DNA of 64,000 nt from Halomonas nitroreducens (GTDB lineage: Bacteria > Pseudomonadota > Gammaproteobacteria > Pseudomonadales > Halomonadaceae). The notes under the pieces were generated by a model. It searched no databases, had not been told where the DNA came from, and saw only the letters and a program-made list of their open reading frames with translations. The DNA lies in NCBI RefSeq assembly GCF_003966155.1, contig NZ_RXNS01000014.1, positions 62,001 through 126,000 of the forward strand, read 5' to 3'. Shown here piece by piece: positions 11,836-20,911 of the stretch; position 1 is the first letter of the stretch, and each line of letters starts with the position of its first letter. The position numbers and the translations under genes were made by a program.

Positions 11836-12594
11836 ATGCTCAAGGCGGTGTTGCTCGATATCAGCGGGGTGCTCCATGAGGACGGCGCGCCACTGCCTGG
11901 CGCCGTGGCGGCGGTTTCCCGCCTGCAGGCGGCGGGACTGGTGCTGCGCTTCGTCACCAATACCTCGCGCAAGACCGGGGATGCGGTGCACGACGACCTT
12001 CGCGGGATGGGCTTCGACGTGGCCCGCGAGCAGGTCTTCACCGCCCCGGCCGCGGTTCGCCATTACCTGGTGCGGCATGGGCTGCGCCCCTACCTGCTGA
12101 TCCACGAGGGGCTCGAGCCGGAGTTCGCGGACCTCGCCGGCGATGACCCGGATGCGGTGGTCCTCGGCGATGCCGAATCGCGCCTGGACTACCGGCACCT
12201 GGACGAGGCCTTCCAGTGCCTGCAGCGCGGGGCGCCGCTGCTCACCGTGGGCACCAACCGCTACTTCCGCCAGCAGGGCCGCCTGCACCTGGACGTGGGG
12301 CCCTTCGTGCGTGCCCTGGAATATGCAGCCGACACCCGGGCCACGGTGCTCGGCAAGCCCGCCGCGGGGTTCTTCCGCGCCGTGCTGGACGATGCGGGCG
12401 TGACGCCGGAGGAGGCCATGATGGTCGGCGACGATGTCGACTGCGATGTCGCCGCCGCCCGGGAGGTCGGCCTGCGGGCCTGCCTGGTGCGCTCCGGCAA
12501 GTACCGGCCCGGCGACGAGGCACGGGCCCCGGGGGCGGAGTGCGAGGACGGCCTGGCGGCGCTGGTGGCGCGCCTGCTGGCGAGCGATGCCTGA
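11836..12594 (+). CDS. LHPP-like HAD family phosphatase
   Basis: A 252-residue HAD-superfamily hydrolase of the subfamily IIA, close in appearance to animal LHPP (phospholysine/phosphohistidine inorganic pyrophosphate phosphatase). Motif I is VLLDISGVLHEDG (nucleophile Asp8), motif II FVTNTSRKT, and the C-terminal motif is MMVGDDVDCDV. Shared segments include RPYLLIHEG and LDVGPFVRALEYA. GAGGAGG six bases before the ATG supports the start. The natural substrate in bacteria is not established; candidates are inorganic pyrophosphate, phosphoamidates or phosphohistidine. It probably shares a transcript with the upstream diguanylate cyclase. Confidence 0.85.
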   Translation: MLKAVLLDISGVLHEDGAPLPGAVAAVSRLQAAGLVLRFVTNTSRKTGDAVHDDLRGMGFDVAREQVFTAPAAVRHYLVRHGLRPYLLIHEGLEPEFADLAGDDPDAVVLGDAESRLDYRHLDEAFQCLQRGAPLLTVGTNRYFRQQGRLHLDVGPFVRALEYAADTRATVLGKPAAGFFRAVLDDAGVTPEEAMMVGDDVDCDVAAAREVGLRACLVRSGKYRPGDEARAPGAECEDGLAALVARLLASDA

Positions 12595-12750
12595 CCCGAT
12601 CGTGACGTCCTGCCCACGGCCCTTTCCGTGCCTCGGCGACGGGCCGACCCCGCCGGGCCGTGCCCGGATTCTCCCGGTGGCCTGCCCGCCGCTGGCCTGG
12701 GGGCGTGGCCGCTGGGCGGCGGGCGGCACCAGGCGAGCCAGGGACTGCCC

Positions 12751-13494
12751 ATGACGACGGTGGCGACGCTGGCGTGGATCGTGGTCGGTGGCCTGGCGAT
12801 GAGTGCTATCGCCATGGTCGGCGGCCTGACGGTGCTGTTGCGTCCCGCCACCCTGGAACGCCTGCTGTTGCCGCTGGTGGCCCTGGCGGCCGGTACCCTG
12901 CTCGGCGGCGCCTTCTTCCACATGGTTCCAGAAGGCAGCCGGGCCCTGTCCCCGCTGGCCGCGTCCGTCTGGCTGCTCGCCGGCTTCACGGCCTTCCTGC
13001 TCCTCGAGCAGTTTCTGAACTGGCATCATGGCCACGGCGAGCGGCGCCCTGCGCCCATGACCTATCTGGTCCTGGCCGGGGATACCCTGCACAACCTGCT
13101 GGGCGGGCTGGCCATCGCCAGTACCTTCATGCTGGATCCCCGGGCGGGGCTCGTCGCCTGGCTGGCCGCCGCCGCCCATGAGGTGCCCCAGGAACTGGGT
13201 GACTTCGCGGTGCTCGTCCACGGGGGCTGGACGCGTCGTCGGGCGCTGCTCTGGAACCTCGCCTCGGCCTTGTCCTTCCCCCTGGGCGGTCTGGTTGCCT
13301 TCGCCGCCTCCTGGCACCTGGAACTGTCCGGGCTGGTCCTGCTGGGAGCCGGCAACTTCCTGTATATCGCGGCCTCGGACCTGATTCCCGAGATCAAGGC
13401 GACGTCGCGCCTGCCGTGGAGCCTGGCGCACTTTGCCTGTTTTGCCGCGGGGCTGGGCGGCATGCTGGGCCTGGCGCTCGCCGTGGCCGCCTGA
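12751..13494 (+). CDS. ZIP family metal transporter
   Basis: A 247-residue inner-membrane protein with about seven hydrophobic helices. The paired metal-binding helices are visible as DTLHNLLGGLAIAS and AHEVPQELGDFAVL, diagnostic for ZIP-type Zn2+/Fe2+/Mn2+ uptake permeases, and a His-containing cytoplasmic stretch NWHHGHGE lies between helices 3 and 4. The ATG was chosen because the preceding in-frame stretch is Pro/Arg-rich and unlike the family. It is convergent with the MgtC-like gene, eight bases apart. Which metal is carried cannot be told. Confidence 0.88.
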   Translation: MTTVATLAWIVVGGLAMSAIAMVGGLTVLLRPATLERLLLPLVALAAGTLLGGAFFHMVPEGSRALSPLAASVWLLAGFTAFLLLEQFLNWHHGHGERRPAPMTYLVLAGDTLHNLLGGLAIASTFMLDPRAGLVAWLAAAAHEVPQELGDFAVLVHGGWTRRRALLWNLASALSFPLGGLVAFAASWHLELSGLVLLGAGNFLYIAASDLIPEIKATSRLPWSLAHFACFAAGLGGMLGLALAVAA

Positions 13495-13502
13495 TCGACG
13501 CC

Positions 13503-14783
13503 TCACAACCCCCAGGCCAGGCCCAGTCCGACCAGCAGCGAGCCGGCCATGGGCACGGCGACCCGTCGCCCCAGCCCCGGGTTGCCGACGGCCGCGGCCA
13601 TGCCGGCCTTGATGACGTTGTTGACCGCCGCGGCGATGACGATGCCGAGGACCGCGGTGTGCAGGTCGATGGTCGCGTGAGACATGCGCGTCAGCGACAG
13701 GGTGATGGCGTCGACGTCGGCGACGCCGGAGGTGGCGGCCAGCAGGTAGATGCCGGCCTCGCCCAGCCACTCCTTGAGCCACTGGCCGAGCAGCATGATC
13801 ACCGCCAGCAGCACGCCGAACAGCAGGGCGATGCGTAGCTCCAGGGGATTCGAGTGGCGCTCGGGGCGGTCGACCTTGGTGTCCTGGCGATGGGCGCGCC
13901 AGATCACCAGGGCCGGCACATAGAGCAGCACGCCCATTACCGACACCGGCAGCAGCAGCCGCGGCAGCAGGTCGGGGTTGATGACCAGGCAGTAGATCAG
14001 GATGCGCGGGAACATGGTCCCGCAGGCGATCAGGATGCCGGCCGCCAGCAGCGGCGACAGCTGACCGTGCTGGCGCGACAGGCGAGAGAAGTGCAGGGTG
14101 AGGGCGGTGGAGGAGCTCAGGCCGGCGAACAGGCTGGTGAAGAGAATGCCCTTCTCCGCTCCGCCCAGGCGCATGGCGAAGTGGCCGACGAAGGAGATCG
14201 AGGCGATCAGCACCACCATCCACCAGATCTCGTAGGGGTTGAGCACTTCCCCCGGGCCCATGCCGCGGTCGGGCAGCAGCGGCAGCATGACCACCGAGAT
14301 CAGCAGCAGCTTGAGGCCGGCGTCCATCTCGTGGGCCTGCAGCTGGTTCAGCAGCCCGTGGATCTCGCGCTTGTTGTCGAGGATGACCGCGGTGACCACC
14401 GCACAGGCCGCGGCCAGCGCCAGGTCGATGGCCACCGCGATCGCGCCGAAGCAGAAGGTCAGCAGCAGCCCCACCAGGCCGGTGATGCTGAAATCGTGGC
14501 TCTCGGGCATGCGGGCCCGGTAGGCGACCACGGCCATGCCGGCCACGGCGAGAAACAGCAGAGGGAAGGCCCACTCGGTCACGGCATCGGCGAGCAGCGC
14601 GGCGATCCCCCCCAGCAGCCCCACCAAGGCATGGGTGCGGATGCCGGCAATGCGCTCGCCCGACCTCTGCCCCCGGGCCACCCAGCCCCGCTCGATGCCG
14701 ATCAGCGCGCCCAGCAGCAGGGCCACGGCGAGGCGCATGGCGGCCTCGTTGCCGGCGATGAATTCCTGGGTGACCTCGTCCAT
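13503..14783 (-). CDS. MgtC/SapB and DUF4010 membrane protein
   Basis: A 426-residue polytopic protein. The N-terminal MgtC-like domain (about residues 10-145) shows LLLGALIGIERGWVARGQ and GIRTHALVGLLGGIAALL. The C-terminal part has several long helices including VILAS-like and FAGLSSSTALTLHFSRLSR, typical of DUF4010. About twelve hydrophobic segments are seen. MgtC-type domains are linked to low Mg2+ and acid adaptation, but the role of this fused form is unknown. The ATG at 14783 (MDEVTQEFIAGNEAAMRLAV) was preferred over an in-frame GTG at 14828. Confidence 0.8.
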   Translation of the reverse strand: MDEVTQEFIAGNEAAMRLAVALLLGALIGIERGWVARGQRSGERIAGIRTHALVGLLGGIAALLADAVTEWAFPLLFLAVAGMAVVAYRARMPESHDFSITGLVGLLLTFCFGAIAVAIDLALAAACAVVTAVILDNKREIHGLLNQLQAHEMDAGLKLLLISVVMLPLLPDRGMGPGEVLNPYEIWWMVVLIASISFVGHFAMRLGGAEKGILFTSLFAGLSSSTALTLHFSRLSRQHGQLSPLLAAGILIACGTMFPRILIYCLVINPDLLPRLLLPVSVMGVLLYVPALVIWRAHRQDTKVDRPERHSNPLELRIALLFGVLLAVIMLLGQWLKEWLGEAGIYLLAATSGVADVDAITLSLTRMSHATIDLHTAVLGIVIAAAVNNVIKAGMAAAVGNPGLGRRVAVPMAGSLLVGLGLAWGL

Positions 14784-14961
14784 GGCAGGGGTCGCTCCTC
14801 TCGGTCGGCGTGATCGATGTAGAAACACCTGCTTATATTCTGGGCGTTCGGCGCCGGACGGGAAAGCCGTCGGGACGGCCGGGTGTCGGTCGCGGGTGGC
14901 TCCGGCCCTGGCCTATGCTGAAAGGGCCGGGACACGATCCCGGCCCTGGAGGTGGTCGACG

Positions 14962-15753
14962 ATGCGCGAGGCCCTCGATCGTGGCGTGTGGCGCGCCCTG
15001 TGGCTCACCCTGATGTGTCTCTGGCTGTCGGTGGCGCCGGCCAGTGCCCAGGCCCCCGAGATCCTGCTGGAGGCCACCCGGCAGGCGGGTGATGCGCCGC
15101 GCCCGGCGCTTCCCCGCGACGGCTTCGCCGAGGTGCGGGAGGCCATGGTCCGCGACCAGGTCGTCGCCCGGGAACTGCATGACCCGGCGGTGCTCGCGGC
15201 CATGCGCCGGGTGCCGAGACACCGTTTCGCCCCCGACATCGAACCGCGGCGCGCCTACCTGGACATGCCCCACCCCATCGGCCATGGCCAGACCATCTCC
15301 CAGCCCTACATCGTCGCCCTGATGACCGAGCGGCTGGCCCTCGCGCCGGATGATCGGGTGCTCGAGGTGGGCACGGGCTCCGGCTACCAGGCGGCGATAC
15401 TGGCCGAGATCGTCGCGGAGGTCGTGACCCTCGAGATCATCCCGGCACTGGCCGGGGGCGCCGCCGAACGCCTTGAGGCGTTGGGCTACACCAACATCAC
15501 CGTCCTCGAGGGAGACGGCTACTACGGCCATCCGCCCCGGGCTCCCTTCGATGCCATCATCGTCACCGCGGCGGCGAGCCATGTCCCGCCGCCGCTGGTC
15601 GCCCAGCTGCGTCCCGGGGGGCACATGGTGATCCCGGTAGGGCAGATGGGCTGGGTCCAGAACCTGCTGCTGCTGGAGAAGGCCAGCGACGGCGAGGTCA
15701 GCACCCGCAACCTGGCGTCGGTGCGCTTCGTGCCCCTCACCGGCGGTCACTGA
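14962..15753 (+). CDS. pcm: exported protein-L-isoaspartate O-methyltransferase
   Basis: A 263-residue PIMT that uses S-adenosylmethionine to repair isoaspartyl residues. The fold is intact: GQTISQPYIVALMTE for substrate binding, motif I VLEVGTGSGYQAAILAE, GDGYYG, FDAIIVTAAASHVPPPL and LRPGGHMVIPVG. Unusual is the first 30 or so residues: MREALDRGVWRALWLTLMCL and a following A-S-A signal-peptidase-like site make a Sec signal peptide. GGAGGT seven bases before the ATG supports this start. The protein should therefore act in the periplasm, where SAM is not normally expected. The next gene begins six bases after the stop. The usual cytoplasmic pcm of gammaproteobacteria is next to surE/nlpD, not here. 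Confidence 0.85.
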   Translation: MREALDRGVWRALWLTLMCLWLSVAPASAQAPEILLEATRQAGDAPRPALPRDGFAEVREAMVRDQVVARELHDPAVLAAMRRVPRHRFAPDIEPRRAYLDMPHPIGHGQTISQPYIVALMTERLALAPDDRVLEVGTGSGYQAAILAEIVAEVVTLEIIPALAGGAAERLEALGYTNITVLEGDGYYGHPPRAPFDAIIVTAAASHVPPPLVAQLRPGGHMVIPVGQMGWVQNLLLLEKASDGEVSTRNLASVRFVPLTGGH

Positions 15754-15759
15754 ACGGCG

Positions 15760-18102
15760 ATGGTGGACACGCCACAGCGCCTCGACCTGGTCGCCCTGGC
15801 GGGGGTGTCGGCGGCGTTGCTGGCCCTGGAGGTGTTGCTGCTGCGGCTGTTCGCCTTCAGCCACTGGCACCACTTCGCCGGCCTCGCGGTGTCCCTGGCG
15901 CTGCTGGGACTGGGGGCGGCGGGGACCACCCTGGCGCTGGCCGGCCGCTCGCGGGCCAGCCGCGGCGATGGCTGGTTCCTCGTCGGCCTGCTGGTCACGG
16001 CGGCCGGCTTCCTGCTGCTGCTCGCCCTGCAGTCGCGCATTGCGCTGCGTCCGCTGTTCGCCGGCTGGCGCCCCGGCGAGCTGGCCCGGCTGCTGCTGGT
16101 CGACCTGGTCGCCTTCCTGCCGTTCTATGGGGCCGGCCTGGCCATCGGCCAGGTCTTCCTGCGCTGGCCGGGGCACACCCGCAGCCTCTATGCGGCTAAC
16201 CTGCTAGGCGGCGGCCTGGGCAGCCTGGGGGCGGCGGCCCTGCTGCGGCTGATTCCCGTGGAGGCCGCCCTGGGGGTGGTCGCGGCCCTGCTGTTCGCCC
16301 TGGGGCTGCTGCTGGCCGGCGTGCGGGGGCGGCGCGGCATGGCGGCGGCCGGCCTGCTGGGCTTGGCTCTGTCGGTGGTGGTCAGCATTCGGCCCCCGGC
16401 GCCGGCGGTATCGGACGTCAAGGCGCTGTCACGACTTCGCGAGCTGCCCGGGGTCGAGACCCTGGCGGTGCGTCCCGGGCTGTCGGGGCGACTGACCCTG
16501 TTGCGGGCCGACAGCCTGCGCTTTGCCCCGGGGCTCAGCCTGCGCTGGCCCGACGCTGTGCCGTCGCTGGATGCGGCGGTGCTCGGCAGCGACCGGGTCG
16601 TGCCGCTGCCCCGCCAGTGGCCCGCGCGTGGCGAGCATATGGCGGCCTCCCTGGCGGGGTTGCCCCTCGAGCTGCGCCCCGAGGGCCCGGTCCTGGTGCT
16701 GGGCAGCAGTGCCTGGCAGACTCCCGTCGCCGCCCAGGGGCGGGCGCTGACCTGGGTGGAGCCGGATGGGCGGCTGCTCGACATCCTGCGGGCCCGAGGG
16801 GCGCCCGCGGTCGGCCTGAGGCTGGTCGAGGACGGTGCCTGGCGCCAGCTGGCCAGCCCCGCTGATGGGGCCTATACACTGATCGCCGTTGACCGGGCCT
16901 GGGAGGGTGGCGATGCCGCCAGCGAGGACTATGTGTTGACCGACGCGGGACTGGCGCTGGCCCTCGAGCGGCTGGCGGCGGACGGCCTGCTCGCCGTGCC
17001 GCTGCCCCTCGATTATCCCCCGCGTCACTACCCGCGGCTGATCACCACTCTGGAGCGCGCCCTGCAGCGCCAGGATGTCGCCGTCCCGGGCGAGCACGTG
17101 GCCGTGTTGCGCGGCCTGCAGGCGTTGCTGGTCCTGGCGTCGCCGCAGCCGCTGGATGCACAGACGATCGCCGCGCTGCGACGTTTCGCCGAACGCTGGG
17201 GCTTCGACATGGCCTGGTACCCGGGCATGGCCCGCGCCCAGGCCAATCGGTTGCATCGGCTGGACTCGCCGCTGTTCCACGACATTGCCGCCGCGGTGTT
17301 CACGGAGCACCCCCTGCCGGTGGCGGGGCAGCGCTTCCATCACGCCCCGGCCACCCTGGAACGCCCCTATCCATGGCGCTCGCTGGCTTGGACCGAGGCC
17401 CCCGGGCTCGTCCGCGAACTGGGCGGGCGGGGCTGGAGCTTTCTCGACTGGACGCTGCTGCTGTCGGTGCTCACCACCCTGGTCGTGGCCCTGCTGGCCT
17501 TCCTGCTGATCCTGGCGCCCCTCGGGCGACTGCCAGCGATCCGGCCGCCCTTCGCCCGGCTGTCGGTCGCTGGTTACTTCGGTGCCCTCGGCCTCGGCTA
17601 TATCCTCGTCGAGCTGGTGTTCTTCCAGCGCCTGATCCTCCATCTGGGCGAGCCGGTCCTTGCCGCCTCACTGGTCTTTGCCACCTTCCTGGTCGGTTCG
17701 GGCCTCGGCAGCGCCATGAGTCCGGAGAGCGCGACCCGGGGCAGCCGGCGGCGCATCTACGCTGCCGTCGCCGCGGGCCTGGTCCTGGCGCTGGTACCGT
17801 TCACCGCCGTCGTCGTCCTGACGGCGCCGGCGCTTCCCCTGCGGGCGCTGCTGCTGGTGGGGATGATGCTGCCCCTGGCCTGGGCCATGGGTCGGCCCTT
17901 TCCCTGGGCCCTGCGGCAGCTCGCCGGGCAGCGGCGCTGGATCCCCTGGGCCTGGGGCATCAACGGCTTCGCCTCGGTGCTGGGTGCCTCCCTGGCACCG
18001 CTGATCTCGATCCACCTCGGCCAGGCCACGACCCTGGCCGTCGGGACGCTATGCTACTTGGCGGCTTTCGCCATCGCCGGGCGCTGGCTCGAGGAACGCT
18101 GA
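15760..18102 (+). CDS. polytopic membrane protein with spermidine-synthase-like domain
   Basis: A 780-residue protein: about six or seven hydrophobic helices in residues 10-215 (e.g. LALEVLLLRLFAF, LLALLGLG-type segments), a soluble Rossmann-like middle (about 225-560), and six or seven more helices in 570-775. The opening pattern, with LFAFSHWHHFAGLAVSLALL, is that of membrane-bound spermidine/spermine synthase homologues. In the middle domain the expected glycine-rich motif I is replaced by GPVLVLGSSAWQTPVAAQG, so cofactor binding may be lost; SEDYVLTDAGLALALERLAADG matches the family's later part. It is coupled to the exported isoaspartyl methyltransferase gene. The function is unknown; a methyltransferase, aminopropyltransferase or transporter role are all open. 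Confidence 0.75.
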   Translation: MVDTPQRLDLVALAGVSAALLALEVLLLRLFAFSHWHHFAGLAVSLALLGLGAAGTTLALAGRSRASRGDGWFLVGLLVTAAGFLLLLALQSRIALRPLFAGWRPGELARLLLVDLVAFLPFYGAGLAIGQVFLRWPGHTRSLYAANLLGGGLGSLGAAALLRLIPVEAALGVVAALLFALGLLLAGVRGRRGMAAAGLLGLALSVVVSIRPPAPAVSDVKALSRLRELPGVETLAVRPGLSGRLTLLRADSLRFAPGLSLRWPDAVPSLDAAVLGSDRVVPLPRQWPARGEHMAASLAGLPLELRPEGPVLVLGSSAWQTPVAAQGRALTWVEPDGRLLDILRARGAPAVGLRLVEDGAWRQLASPADGAYTLIAVDRAWEGGDAASEDYVLTDAGLALALERLAADGLLAVPLPLDYPPRHYPRLITTLERALQRQDVAVPGEHVAVLRGLQALLVLASPQPLDAQTIAALRRFAERWGFDMAWYPGMARAQANRLHRLDSPLFHDIAAAVFTEHPLPVAGQRFHHAPATLERPYPWRSLAWTEAPGLVRELGGRGWSFLDWTLLLSVLTTLVVALLAFLLILAPLGRLPAIRPPFARLSVAGYFGALGLGYILVELVFFQRLILHLGEPVLAASLVFATFLVGSGLGSAMSPESATRGSRRRIYAAVAAGLVLALVPFTAVVVLTAPALPLRALLLVGMMLPLAWAMGRPFPWALRQLAGQRRWIPWAWGINGFASVLGASLAPLISIHLGQATTLAVGTLCYLAAFAIAGRWLEER

Positions 18103-18320
18103 GACCCTGCCCGGCGCATCACATGCTTCCAGGCCCGGGGCGGCGGGCCAGGAGGGAGGCCTCCTGGCGGAGCGCTTGCCCGAGAGGCATCGCAGCAGAA
18201 GGGATCGATGCGGTTACCGGGCGCCTCCCATGCGGACGATGTCCCCGACATCGACATTCGGTGACTATCCTTAGGGAAGCGGCATGCCCCTTCCACGACA
18301 CACATCAGAGGGTGGTTCCC

Positions 18321-18776
18321 ATGTCCATGGAGCGAGTGACACGCTTTCTCGACGAGAATGGCGTCAAGTATGTGATTCTGCAGCATTCCCCGGCCTATAC
18401 CGCCCAGGAGATCGCCGAGGCGGTCCACGTGCCCGGCCGGCACTTCGCCAAGAGCGTGCTGGTCAAGATCGATGGCCGCTTCGCCCTGGCGGTCCTGCCG
18501 GCCACCGACCGGGTCGATCTGCGACGGCTGGCCCAGTCCGTCGGTGCCCAGGACGTCGAGCTGGCGGAGGAGGCCGACTTCCGGCGCTGCTTCCCCGGCT
18601 GTGAGCCCGGCGCCATGCCGCCGTTCGGCAACCTGTTCGACCTCGAGGTATTCGTCTCGCCGCATCTGGCCCAGGCCGACATGATCGCCTTCAATGCCGG
18701 CAGCCACCGGGAGGTCATGCAGCTCTCCTACACGGCCTTCGAGGAGTTCGTGAAACCGGCCGAGGTGGCGATGTGA
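18321..18776 (+). CDS. YbaK/ProX-type aminoacyl-tRNA deacylase
   Basis: A 151-residue protein of the YbaK/prolyl-tRNA synthetase INS-domain family, which hydrolyses mischarged aminoacyl-tRNA. Family marks are HSPAYTAQEIAEAVHVPG, the catalytic-type Lys in FAKSVLVKIDGRFALAVLPA, and GAMPPFGNLFDLEVFVS. The start is supported by GAGGGTGG upstream. The specificity (Ala-, Cys- or Ser-tRNA) cannot be set from sequence. It is convergent with the CoA-transferase gene and separated from it by a strong hairpin. Confidence 0.82.
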   Translation: MSMERVTRFLDENGVKYVILQHSPAYTAQEIAEAVHVPGRHFAKSVLVKIDGRFALAVLPATDRVDLRRLAQSVGAQDVELAEEADFRRCFPGCEPGAMPPFGNLFDLEVFVSPHLAQADMIAFNAGSHREVMQLSYTAFEEFVKPAEVAM

Positions 18777-18821
18777 CGGCCGTTTGAGCGACCCGCCCGG
18801 CATCGTGCCGAGCGGTCGTGT

Positions 18822-18848
18822 CTCATCCCGTCCCGGCGACGGGATGAG
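18822..18848. terminator. 11-bp hairpin between convergent genes
   Basis: Perfect arms CTCATCCCGTC (18822-18832) and GACGGGATGAG (18838-18848) flank a 5-nt loop. It lies between two converging genes, so it probably ends transcription from both sides. No strong T-run is present. Confidence 0.65.
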
Positions 18849-18856
18849 CCACCGTC

Positions 18857-20830
18857 TCAGTCCCGCAGGTGTCGCCGCGCCTCCTCGGCGCTCTCGTAGA
18901 TATGCGGGGACACGGCCCGCTCCTCCAGGGCGTGGCCGAGTTTCTTGCGCATGAACCCGCTGGTGGTGTAACGGGTCACCCGCGTGTAGAAGCGTTCCTC
19001 CAGGCCGCGGACCATCTCGGTATAGGGCCTGAGCATGGCGTCGTCGATGCGGCAGCGGTCGTAGTTGACGATGGCGTGCACGCGATGCCCGAGGGGCGCG
19101 AGGCGGCGCTCCACCTCGCGGCGGATGGCCTCGATATCCGCCGGGGTGGCGATGCGCAGGTTCTCGAAGTTGATGAAGAAGAGCCCCTCGTCGGGGTCGT
19201 AGCTGAAGCGTTGTGACAGTGGCAGGCTCAGCAGCTCGCCGGCCAGCCCCATGGGCTCGTCGCGGAAGATGCGTGCGTCCATCTGGCGGGGCGGCGCGTC
19301 CATGCGGGGAGTGAAGCCCATGTGCGCGAGGATGTCGCGTTCCAGCTGCACTCCGGGGGCGATCTCGGTGAGGGCGAGGCCCTCGGCGGTGAGCTCGAAC
19401 ACGCAGCGCTCGGTGATATAGCGCACCGGCTTGCCGTCCGTGGCGGCCAGGACCCCGCTGAAGGTGCGATGCTCCACCTCGTCCACGAACTTGGGCTTCC
19501 CGTCCTTGGGCAGGCGAAGCGCGCCGTCGACGACGGTCAGCGCCTCCTTGGTCGCCACGAAGGTACCCATGAACACCACCTTGCGGGCGTTCTGGCTGAT
19601 GTTGATGAAGCCGCCGGCCCCGGCGAGTCGCGGCCCGAACTTCGAGACATTGACGTTGCCGGTGCCATCGGCCTGGGCCATGCCGAGGAAGGCGATGTCG
19701 AGGCCGCCGCCGTCGTAGAAGTCGAACTGGGCGGGCTGGTCGATGATGGCCTGGGTATTGGTGGCCGCGCCGAAGTCCAGCCCGCCGGCCGGCAGGCCGC
19801 CGATCACGCCGGGCTCGGCGGTGAGGGTCAGATAGTCGAGTAGCTGTTCCTCGCTGGCCACTGCACCGACGCCCTCGGGCATGCCGATGCCCAGGTTCAC
19901 CACGCTGTTGGGCTGCAGCTCGAAGGCCGCCCGGCGAGCGATGATCTTGCGCACCGACAGCGGCAGGGGAGCCGGCGTCCTCATCGGGGCCCGGATCTCC
20001 CCGGAATAGGCGGGGTTGTAGGCGGTCTGGAAGGTCTGCCAGTGCTGGGTCGGGTCCTCGCAGACCACCACGCAGTCGACCAGCACGCCGGGGATCTTCA
20101 CCTCCTTGGGGGGCAGGGTGCCGCGCTCGGCGAGCCGCTCCACCTGGACGATCACCACGCCGCCGGCGTTATGGACCGCCGTGGCGATGGCCAGGACCTC
20201 CAGGGTCAGGGCCTCGCGCTCCATGGTGACATTGCCCAGGGTATCGGCGGTCGTGCCGCGCAGCAGCGCCACTTGCAGGGGCTCGGCCTTGTAGAACAGC
20301 AGCTCCTCGCCGCCCAGGGTCACCAACTCCACCCGGGCCTCGGTGGTCGCCTCGTTGAGCCGGCCGCCGTCCAGCCGCGGGTCGACGAAGGTGCCCAGCC
20401 CGACCCGGCTGAGGGTGCCGGGCTTGCCGGCGGCGGTGTCGCGGAACAGGTGCGAGATCACGCCCTGAGGCAGGTTCCAGGCCTGGATGCGGCCCTCGAT
20501 GGCAAGCGCCTGCAGGCGCGGTACCAGCCCCCAGTGGCCGCCAATCACCCGCGCCACCAACCCCTCGTGGCCCAGGTGGTTGAGCCCCCGCTCGCGGCCG
20601 TCGCCCTGGCCGGCGGCATACATCAGGGTGAGATTCCGGGGCTGGCCGGTCTCCAGGAAGCGCTGCTCCAGGGCCACGGCGAGCTGCTCGGCAAAGCCGA
20701 TGCCAACGAAGCCGCCGGTGGCCACGGCATCGCCGTCGCGGATCAGGTTGACCGCCTCGCGGGCGGAGACGATCTTGCCGAACTCCGTGAAGGGGCGGTT
20801 GCTGAGCAGGGGATGGGTCTGGCGTGGCAT
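18857..20830 (-). CDS. family I acyl-CoA:carboxylate CoA-transferase with C-terminal extension
   Basis: A 657-residue fused alpha/beta CoA-transferase of the YdiF/propionate CoA-transferase type. The alpha part begins about residue 20 with SAREAVNLIRDGDAVATGGF; the beta part includes NSVVNLGIGMPEGVGAVAS and LTAEPGVIGGLPAGGLDFG, whose Glu is the expected thioester-forming residue. YdiF-type proteins end near 530 residues. Here about 125 further residues follow, including FINFENLRIATPADIEAIRR and VHAIVNYDRCRIDDAML, which looks like a small STAS-like alpha/beta domain. The ATG at 20830 with GAGG upstream was preferred over a GTG at 20866. The donor and acceptor acids are unknown; acetate/propionate/acetoacetate are likely. 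Confidence 0.82.
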   Translation of the reverse strand: MPRQTHPLLSNRPFTEFGKIVSAREAVNLIRDGDAVATGGFVGIGFAEQLAVALEQRFLETGQPRNLTLMYAAGQGDGRERGLNHLGHEGLVARVIGGHWGLVPRLQALAIEGRIQAWNLPQGVISHLFRDTAAGKPGTLSRVGLGTFVDPRLDGGRLNEATTEARVELVTLGGEELLFYKAEPLQVALLRGTTADTLGNVTMEREALTLEVLAIATAVHNAGGVVIVQVERLAERGTLPPKEVKIPGVLVDCVVVCEDPTQHWQTFQTAYNPAYSGEIRAPMRTPAPLPLSVRKIIARRAAFELQPNSVVNLGIGMPEGVGAVASEEQLLDYLTLTAEPGVIGGLPAGGLDFGAATNTQAIIDQPAQFDFYDGGGLDIAFLGMAQADGTGNVNVSKFGPRLAGAGGFINISQNARKVVFMGTFVATKEALTVVDGALRLPKDGKPKFVDEVEHRTFSGVLAATDGKPVRYITERCVFELTAEGLALTEIAPGVQLERDILAHMGFTPRMDAPPRQMDARIFRDEPMGLAGELLSLPLSQRFSYDPDEGLFFINFENLRIATPADIEAIRREVERRLAPLGHRVHAIVNYDRCRIDDAMLRPYTEMVRGLEERFYTRVTRYTTSGFMRKKLGHALEERAVSPHIYESAEEARRHLRD

Positions 20831-20911
20831 CGGCGCGTCCTCGACGTGGGAGGGGTCGATGTTCACGTTAACACGGCCCCGGCTATCTCCCCAGGTGCAG
20901 AGGAGGGGGAC

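Noticed and set aside
12595-12750. Possible N-terminal extension of the ZIP transporter
   Set aside because: The stretch is Pro/Arg/Gly-rich, unlike the family, and the hydrophobic first helix starts right after the ATG at 12751.
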